Shown here: one piece after another, positions 57,047 through 64,000 of the stretch
Layout of the letters: every line of letters starts with the position of its first letter
How positions within the stretch are numbered: the stretch's first letter is position 1
Assembly: GCA_030247885.1 (NCBI GenBank)
Contig: JAPDRO010000022.1
Location: 586,430 to 650,429 of the forward strand
Direction: 5' to 3'
Length of the DNA stretch: 64,000 bases
Origin: Taxawa tesnikishii (nom. ined.)
Taxonomy: Eukaryota; Ascomycota; Dothideomycetes; Dothideales
The notes under the pieces: model-generated
The model's input: the letters and a program-made list of their open reading frames with translations, nothing else
Told to the model about the DNA's origin: nothing
Databases searched by the model: none
Program-made: the position numbers and the translations under genes

Positions 57047-57869
57047 AAGGTAAGATTAAAAGAAGCTATAGTAAATTTAGTACGTTATTAAGCTTAGTAA
57101 GGTAAATAAGGTAGTCTTAAACTCTTATATTTTCGATTTAAGCGTTTTATTTTAAACTTATAAAGCTAAAGTAAACTCGAAATTAGCGATTATATACTTT
57201 AGCGCTATCCTAAATACCTAACGAGGATATAAGTAAGAACTTATTATTTATTAGTACTAAGAAATACTAACTAAGATACTTAACGAGGATATAAGTAAAA
57301 ACTCGTTTTCTTATTAGTACTATAAAATACGTAGGGTCGGCGTCGCCGTAGTATTTTAAGTTATTAAGGGTAGAAACTCGTTTTCTAAATAAGTATATAT
57401 CCGCGTTTTATTCCCGTGTTAAATCCGTCCCAAATTTGGATATATTTATCGTATATATACGCCGTAGCTTTAGTCGCAATTTTAAGGTTAAAATTATACG
57501 TTAAAGGGTACTTAGAGTTACATTAGAGTTACGGTTTAGAGGGTTTAATATTCGTATAAAGCGACTATATAACTATATAACTACTAAGCTAATATAAAAG
57601 GTAAAGTAAATAACGTTAAATTATTAATTAACTATACGAAGAACGCGAATCTATATTAACGCTAAAGGAATCGCGTCGTATATAAGAGTCGCGTACTTAT
57701 ATTAAGTTAAGGAAATATATAGATACTTATATAAAACGTAAACATAAAACTTATAGACTATTTTTATACTCTATTTACTATTATTACTCGTTCTACGTTT
57801 TTATAACTTATTTACTATTATATTACGAGCATTATAATAAGTTTAATAAAGTATTTAATATTATTAGAG
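57047..57869. other. RIPped DNA with a ~65-bp direct repeat
   Basis: AACGAGGATATAAGTAAGAA recurs with small changes at about 57219 and 57282, the repeats sharing roughly 60 bases. A short less-mutated stretch (57345-57480, with CCGTCCCAAATTTGG) follows. No gene seen. Confidence 0.45.
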
Positions 57870-60800
57870 TAATAGACATTACGTAATACGTCAGTATTTA
57901 CTAGAATATAAGGTATTAGTTTATCGGGCGTATAAGTATAAAGTTTAGCCGCGCAAGATCGTCGCTTATTTTAAAGGTAAATAGTATAAGATAAGTTATA
58001 AAGAAGCGAAGGGTATTTCGTAAGAGGCTAGTACTTAATTCGAAGGGTTATAGGCTAGTTTAAATGAGTTTAAAGTACCGAATATAACGTAAGACGAAAT
58101 CCTATAGTTACTAATATTTAAAGATAACTAATAGTATTAAATCGACTTACTAAATTATTAGTATATTTAGCAAATAGACGACAATATTATTAAGTATTAT
58201 TATATAGTCTATAGTTAGATATAGTTTAAGTAAGAAGGGCGCCCGACGAACGTAAAGTAAATAAAAGTTAAGGACGAAATAGTACGGCTATAAAAGATAA
58301 TTAAGTACTAAAGGATTTTTATTTGCCGAGCCTATTTAGCGTTTTTCGAGGTAAGGGAGCATAACTATAGAAAGTAAAATAGTAGTAAAGTACGAAACAT
58401 TCCGAATAGTAAGTCGATATAGTCTAAGTTTATAGCGAGCGTAATAGAGAACGTAGATAATATTAAGGCGGAAATAAAGGTAAAAATTGACGAAGGAAAA
58501 ATAGACGAAGTAAACTAGTAGTTAAAAAGGACGGGATAAATTACGTATTTAGTAGGGTTCGACTATACGTAGTTAATAAAAAGCGTAAATAGGCCGGACG
58601 AGATAAAAGAGCTAATAAAAGTAGTAATTTAGATAGTAATAAGAAGATTAGCCTAGTCCGCGTAGTAAATAGTTATATAAAAAGCCGAGTATTTTATACG
58701 TATTAAGGCAATCTAAATAGAAGATAAGTAGACGAGGTATATACTATTAATAGTATACTAGGATACGGAGGGAATATTAGTATATACGTAGCTATAAAGG
58801 TAACTATTAATATTTTTCGCGTAGACTACGTATAAGAAGTACGAATAAGATAGTCCGAAGTACTATTTTAATAAGAAGTAGTAAAAGGCTTAAAGGGCGT
58901 TATAAAGGTAAGCTAAAAAAGAAGTAATATAGTTATAACTAACGTAGCTATAGTTAAGGAGTATTATAGTAAGGCGAAGGCGTAGTAGACGAGTAGTACT
59001 AGACGATAAAAAAGAGTCGAAAGTAAGTAAAAGGAAAGAGTAAGCCGAAAGGGTAAATACGAAAGAATAGAGGGAGTTATTAGAAGTAAAAGAGGCGTAT
59101 TTAAAGTTTTATATTATATTATTAGACTAGAGTAATATGTCGAAAGATTACGAGTACGCGATAGTTTATATTATAGTCGTTTTAGGCGTTAAAGAAGGAG
59201 GATAAAGGGGATAAATAGTTACCCGCTAATTTTATCTAAGTTAATTAAGATTTCGTAGTTTATAGTCGTATAAAAGGCGTTTTAAGACGAGGAACTAGAG
59301 GAAATAAAAGATAAATAAGTAAAGGGAGTAAATAGTAGCGAAGAAGATAATAGTAGTAATAGTAATTACGAGACTATTACTAGCGATATAGCGTAGCTAG
59401 AGGGGAGGAAAGGGGTAATTATAATAGTTAAAAGGATAGTAGACTATTTTATAGTACGTAAGACGAGTTCGCTAATATAGTAAATATTAGACTTAAAGAC
59501 ATACGAGTTAAAGATATATTATAATACTATAGTAGGTAGAAGCGTAAATTAAGTAAAGAGTAATATAGTATAGTATAAGGCGTTATAGTTTAATATAAAT
59601 ACGTTCCGTAGATTTATATATAAAATAGTAGTAGATACGAAGCGTTAGTTAAAAGACGAGTTATTATACGAATTCTAGGCGCTAAAGATCTCATAGTAAA
59701 CGTTACGTAACGATACTAGTAATAGTACGTACGAATAAAGTTTTTATAGGACGAGAGAAACTATTTAAAAGTAGACGGCTAGACGTAATTATTTAATAAA
59801 GTCTAAGGTAATATCTAAGTAAGAAAAAGGTTCGTTAAGTTAGAAACGTTAAAAGTTAATAGGGTAGAAGTAAACGAGTATATAGCTAACGTAGTAGAGT
59901 TTAAAGTAAGGTTATTAGTATTAATATACGTTATAAGTAGTTAACTAGCGAGGGCGCTAGAGTTATTAAGCGTTAGGTATAATAATATAACTAAGGAAAA
60001 TATAGAAACGTATTTATAAAGGACGAGTTAGTAGTATTTATAACGAGGTACTATAAAGGGTACTTTATAAGTAAAAACGTTAAGATTATTTATAAGTATT
60101 TACTTAAGGAAGTAAGGGAAGTATTAGTAAAGTATTTATAGTTAGTATTACTATTCTAGATAGCGTTAAAGAAGTAGTTTTAGCTAGACTAGGAAGGACG
60201 ACGGAGTATTTTTAGTTATTTATAATATAAAGATACGAGTCTATATAGTAGGAAGTAAACGTTAGTAAGGATATAGTAAGCAATTAAGTAAGAGAGTATA
60301 AAAGAGTTAAAGTAAGAGTTAACTATCTAGTTATATCGCGAGTTAGTTATTAAAATTAGTAGGAAGTTTATATAAGAAGTAGTATTATTTAAGTAGGATA
60401 AAGATAATAAGGATAGTAATTAAAACGAGGATAATATTAGAGATAAGTTAAAGTTAATTGCAAATAAGTAAGTAGAATATACGTTATATATAGTAAGTAT
60501 AATATACGCTAAGTTATTAAACGAGATAAATAGTAACGTAGTAGAAAAGAGGAAGTAGTTTAAATAGTCTAGTACTATATAGTACGCGTTTTTAAGGTTC
60601 GTATTAGTAGTAAAAGAAGAGAAGGAAAAGTAGTAGTACAAAGGAAAGACGAGACGAAAACGTAAGATAAGAGGGCTAGTAATAGCGTAGGAAGACTAAG
60701 CTAAATAGGCGCGCGTAGCTAGATAGAAGTTATTACGTATTATAGACGCGAAGGCGTAATTAAAGGAAATAATAAAACTAGAAGTAAAGTTTAAAGGTAC

Positions 60801-62000
60801 GTAAAAGCTAGCGATAAAGGCGATTATAAGAGGTAAGCCTAAGGTAGTAGTAGTTATAGTAATAGGAAAGGGTAAGAACGTATTATTTATATTACTAGTA
60901 ATATACGTACTAGGTAAGTTAATAGTCGTAGTAATACTATTAATAATATTATAGTAAAATATAATATAACGTTACAAGTAGGTAAGTATTATATATACGA
61001 AGTAGAAGGCGTACTAGTAGGTAAACGACGTAGTAATAGTATTTATAATACTAGAGTTAGTAGTTAGTAAAGGGTTTAATATATATATAAACTAAGTAAA
61101 GAGGAAGTTAAATAGGATCGTAATCGACGAGTATTACATTATTTTAAACGACGATTCGAGTTTCTATAAGTATATAAACTAAATAGGTAAGTTAGTAAAT
61201 ACGGAGGTATAAATAGTATTATTAATAGTAACGTTACTACTATTAAAGGAGACGGAGTTATAAAGGAAGATATATTAAAGTAAAGAGGAAGTAGGGATAT
61301 TTAAGGTAAAGATAATAAGGAAGAAAATTAGGTACGAAGTAATAAAGGTAAAAGGAGAGACGTAGTAAAAGCGCAAGGAGTTTATAGTAGAGTTTATAAG
61401 GAGGAAATACTAATAGTACTAGTTAGGTAAGGTAATTATATATTATAATATAGTTAATAAGATAAAGAAGTTAATAGACGAGTTAAGTATAAACGCGTAT
61501 TATAGTAAGGTAAATATAAAGAAGGAGAAATTCGAGGATTTTATATCGAGTAAATAGTAAGTAATAATAGCGACGAGCGCGTTAAAGTTAAAAATAAATA
61601 TTCCGGATATTAGAGTAGTAATATACGCGAATAAGTTATAAGATTTTAAGGAATATATATAAGAAAGTAAAAGGACGAGCTAAGATAAGTAAAAGAGTAA
61701 GGTAATAGTAATAATTAGTAAAGATAGTAGAAATAATAAAGTAAGAGAAGCTAGAGAAAGAGCGAAAGAATAAGTAAAAAAAGTTAGTAAAAAGTATATA
61801 TAAAACGAAAAAGTAGAAATAAAAGGATATATTAAAGAGTAGTATTAGACGAATATATAGATAAGAAAGTAATAGTAGACGGGTAGGTAGTAGTAAGGAG
61901 GAAGTATAAAGAGAAAAAGGAGAAATATAACGTATATAAACTAAATAAAAAGAAGAAAAAGAAAAGGAAGAAAAGAAAAAGAGAAAGGAAAGGTAAAAAA
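57870..62000 (+). pseudogene. Telomere-linked RecQ-type helicase gene destroyed by RIP
   Basis: Read on the plus strand with CA-to-TA and TG-to-TA changes in mind, known motifs appear in the right order, pointing towards the telomere. About 57900-58400 resembles the DUF3505-type zinc-site region that precedes fungal subtelomeric helicases (RKIVAYFKGK ... KYQRIFICRAY). Walker A remnant IGKGKN at about 60861-60878 (from TGxGKS). Walker B RIVIDEYY at 61116-61137, where DECH has become DEYY by two C-to-T changes. Motif III-like LIVTLLLLKET near 61225, and a C-terminal helicase lobe at 61400-61700 (GKVIIYYN, IIATSAL, IPDIRVVIYANK, ESKRTS from ESGRAGRD). Many in-frame stops. Exact ends are not defined. 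Intact relatives are SF2 helicases thought to act at chromosome ends. Confidence 0.75.
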
Positions 62001-63515
62001 GGTAAGAGTTAAGGTAAGGAGGAGTAAGAAAATTAAGGAAATATAAGTTATATAAGAAGACGTATAAATATACTAGTAGTAGTAGTAAGTAGCGAGAAGG
62101 CTATAATAGTAGTTAATAAAGGAGACGCGAGAAGGAGTAAAGTAATAGCGAAAGTTAAAGTAACGTTTATAGTATTAGAAAAATAAGTACTTAGTATATA
62201 TAAAAGAGAGTAAAGTAATAAAAGGGTATAATTTAAGGGAATATAAGAAAGTAGGAAGCGAAGAGGCGAAAATAGAGAGTAAGAAAGTAAAGAGGAATAT
62301 AGTATATAAAAGGTATATAGTATATTTTAATTACAAAGTACTATAAAGGTTATATAGTAAGTTTTAAGAAAAGAAGGAAGAGAGTTATAAGTAAGTAAGG
62401 AAAGGCGAATATTATTACTTAAAAGTAATAGTAATAGTATAAGTAAGGTTAATAGTAGTATTTCGAGATAAAGTAAAGAAGTATTAAAAGAAAGAAATAG
62501 TAAAACAAAGGATAAAAGAGGGCGAGGTATTTAAGTTTAGTAAAGAGAGTAAAGTACTAAGGTTTTTAAAGTCGAGAGTAAATTAAAACGAGTAGAGTAT
62601 AAGCGAGTTAGCGATAGAATTTAGTAAGATAATAAAGAAAGTAAAGTAATAAAAAAGGTTAAAAAGGGGATAAAGTAGGTAGGGAAGGTAGTATATAAAG
62701 TAAAGTAAATAAATAAAATAAGGCGGCGAGATAAAGTAATAGAGTTAATAATAAGATAAAGAGTATAGAATTAAATAATTAGATAGAAGGTAGCGATAGT
62801 ATCCTAGCGATAGTAGGAAGCGTCTAAGGTAAAAGTAAAGGAAGTAAAGTTAACGTAGTAAGGTAAGAGAGTTAGCGATATAAAAGAAAGAAAAAAGGAA
62901 AAAAGAAGAAAAGGGAAGAAAAGGATAAAAAGGTAAAAAGTAAAGTTAAGATACTAGTAATAATAAGAAGAGCGTAAAGTAAAGGTATAAAGGTAAAGTT
63001 AAGAAGAAGGTATAAAGTAAAAACAAAAAGGAAAGTAAGAAAAGAGAAAATAATTAAGGAGTTAAAGAAGAAAGAAATAAATAAGAAAAAAAGAAAAGAA
63101 GAGAATATTAAAGGAAAGGTTTTATATAAGTTTAAAAATAAGTATAAAGAGAAATATAAGGAAAGATAAGAAATAAAGTAAAAGGAAAAATAAGAATATA
63201 AGTAAGGAGTAAAAAGAAAGGTAAGAGTAAGAAGAGAAGTTAAAGTAAAAGAAAAGTTAAGGTAAAAAGAAAAGTTAAGGTAAGAAAAAAGGAAAGGAAG
63301 GAATTAAAGTAAGAAAAGAGAAATAAAAAGAAATTTAAAGAAGATTAGAGTAAAGATAAGTATAAAGATAAGATTAAAAGAAAAGTAGTTAAGGAAAGAG
63401 AAAAGAGAAAGAATATAAATAGGAGAATTAAAGTAAGTAAAATATTTAAAGAAAGTTAAAGGAAGTAAAATATATAAGAAGAATAAATAATAATAAGTAA
63501 AATAGAATAAGTAAA
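62001..63515. other. Purine-rich RIPped DNA between helicase and simple repeats
   Basis: The plus strand is overwhelmingly A and G with rising simplicity towards the right. The first part may still be the C-terminal extension of the helicase gene, later parts read as irregular AAG/AAAG repeats. No motif recognised. Confidence 0.4.
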
Positions 63516-63720
63516 ATAAAGAGAGGAAAGATAAAAAGAAGAAAGATAGAAAGAGGAAAGATAGAAAGAGTAAAGATAAAAAGAAGAAAGATAAAAAGAG
63601 GAGGGATAAAAAGAGTAAAGATAAAAGAAAAGGAATAAAAAGAGTAAAGATAAAAGAAGAAAGATAAAAAGAATAAAGATAAAAAAGTAAAGATAAAAAG
63701 AAGATTAAGAGTAGAATAAG
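63516..63720 (+). repeat. Tandem AAAGATAAAAAGARG repeats
   Basis: About a dozen imperfect units of roughly 14-18 bases built on AAAGATAAAAAGAAG / GGAAAGATAGAAAGAG. Slippage-type low-complexity array. Confidence 0.7.
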
Positions 63721-63799
63721 ATAAATAATAATATAAAAGAAAAAAGGATTAAAAGATTTAAAGTAAGGAATAAAATAATAAAAATAAAAAGAAAGTAAA

Positions 63800-63933
63800 G
63801 TAATAAAAATAAAAATAATAGTAGTAATAGTAATAGTAGTAATAGTAATAGTAATAGTAATAATAGTAGTAGCAGTAGTAGTAATAGTAGTAGTAGTAGT
63901 AGTAGTAATAGTGGTGGTAGTAGTGGTGGTGGA
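63800..63933 (+). repeat. (TAR)n trinucleotide tract grading into GGT repeats
   Basis: Starts as AATAATAGTAGTAATAG and becomes AGTAGTAGTAGTAG, then GGTGGTAGTAGTGGTGGTGG just before the telomere array. Confidence 0.8.
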
Positions 63934-64000
63934 GGGTTAGGGTTAGGGTTAGGGTTAGGGTTAGGGTTAGGGTTAGGGTTAGGGTTAGGGTTAGGGTTAG
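63934..64000 (+). repeat. Telomere repeats (TTAGGG)n, right chromosome end
   Basis: GGG followed by ten complete TTAGGG units and TTAG to the last base, all perfect. The G-rich strand runs 5' to 3' off the right edge, as at a right-hand chromosome end. Confidence 0.97.

Noticed and set aside
60420-60641. 73-codon Tyr/Phe-rich frame on the minus strand
   Set aside because: Produced by AT-rich RIPped DNA inside the dead helicase gene; not coding.

Overview
The window is the right-hand end of a chromosome of a filamentous ascomycete, most likely a Dothideomycete. The reasons are TTAGGG telomere repeats running off the right edge, short GT-AG introns, fungal gene families, and very strong repeat-induced point mutation (RIP). 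No species-level call is possible from sequence alone.

Left part (1-21.8 kb), gene-bearing and of balanced composition: a partial sugar transporter; a small secreted cysteine-rich protein (effector-like); two fields of degenerate repeats (hairpin-type at 4.4-5.9 kb, a ~150-bp satellite at 8.0-9.3 kb) around a divergent DHHC-type membrane protein; an NmrA-like reductase convergent with a small conserved beta-rich protein; an intron-containing tRNA-Ser(AGA) with a decayed tRNA fragment; a Dal5-type permease; a dead acyltransferase; and a divergently arranged MFS transporter / cytochrome P450 pair that could work together.

Middle (21.8-50.3 kb), an AT-rich RIP desert in which CpA and TpG are almost absent. 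It holds at least seven Fot1/pogo-type elements, each about 1850 bp. Three are nested inside one another, and the innermost (27.4-29.3 kb) is not mutated. A hybrid histidine kinase gene (32.9-36.6 kb) survives as a gene island between two inverted transposon ends. A further ~9.4-kb mutated unit with ~700-bp direct repeats lies at 39.7-49.1 kb.

Right part (50.3-64 kb): a young, un-RIPped Ty3/gypsy chromovirus with two 331-bp LTRs that read the same and a 5-bp target duplication. It carries an intact antisense ORF encoding a Zn2Cys6-like cysteine cluster plus coiled coil. Beyond it, a RIP-destroyed telomere-linked RecQ helicase gene (DUF3505-like N-part, then helicase motifs) leads through purine-rich simple repeats into the telomere.

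A cross-cutting observation: nearly every protein gene has its reading frame broken by a loss of one or two bases, mostly in homopolymers. When those bases are counted back, the completely contained genes checked regain lengths divisible by three. This points to assembly or sequencing indels rather than real gene death. The acyltransferase (nonsense codons) and the RIPped elements are real pseudogenes.
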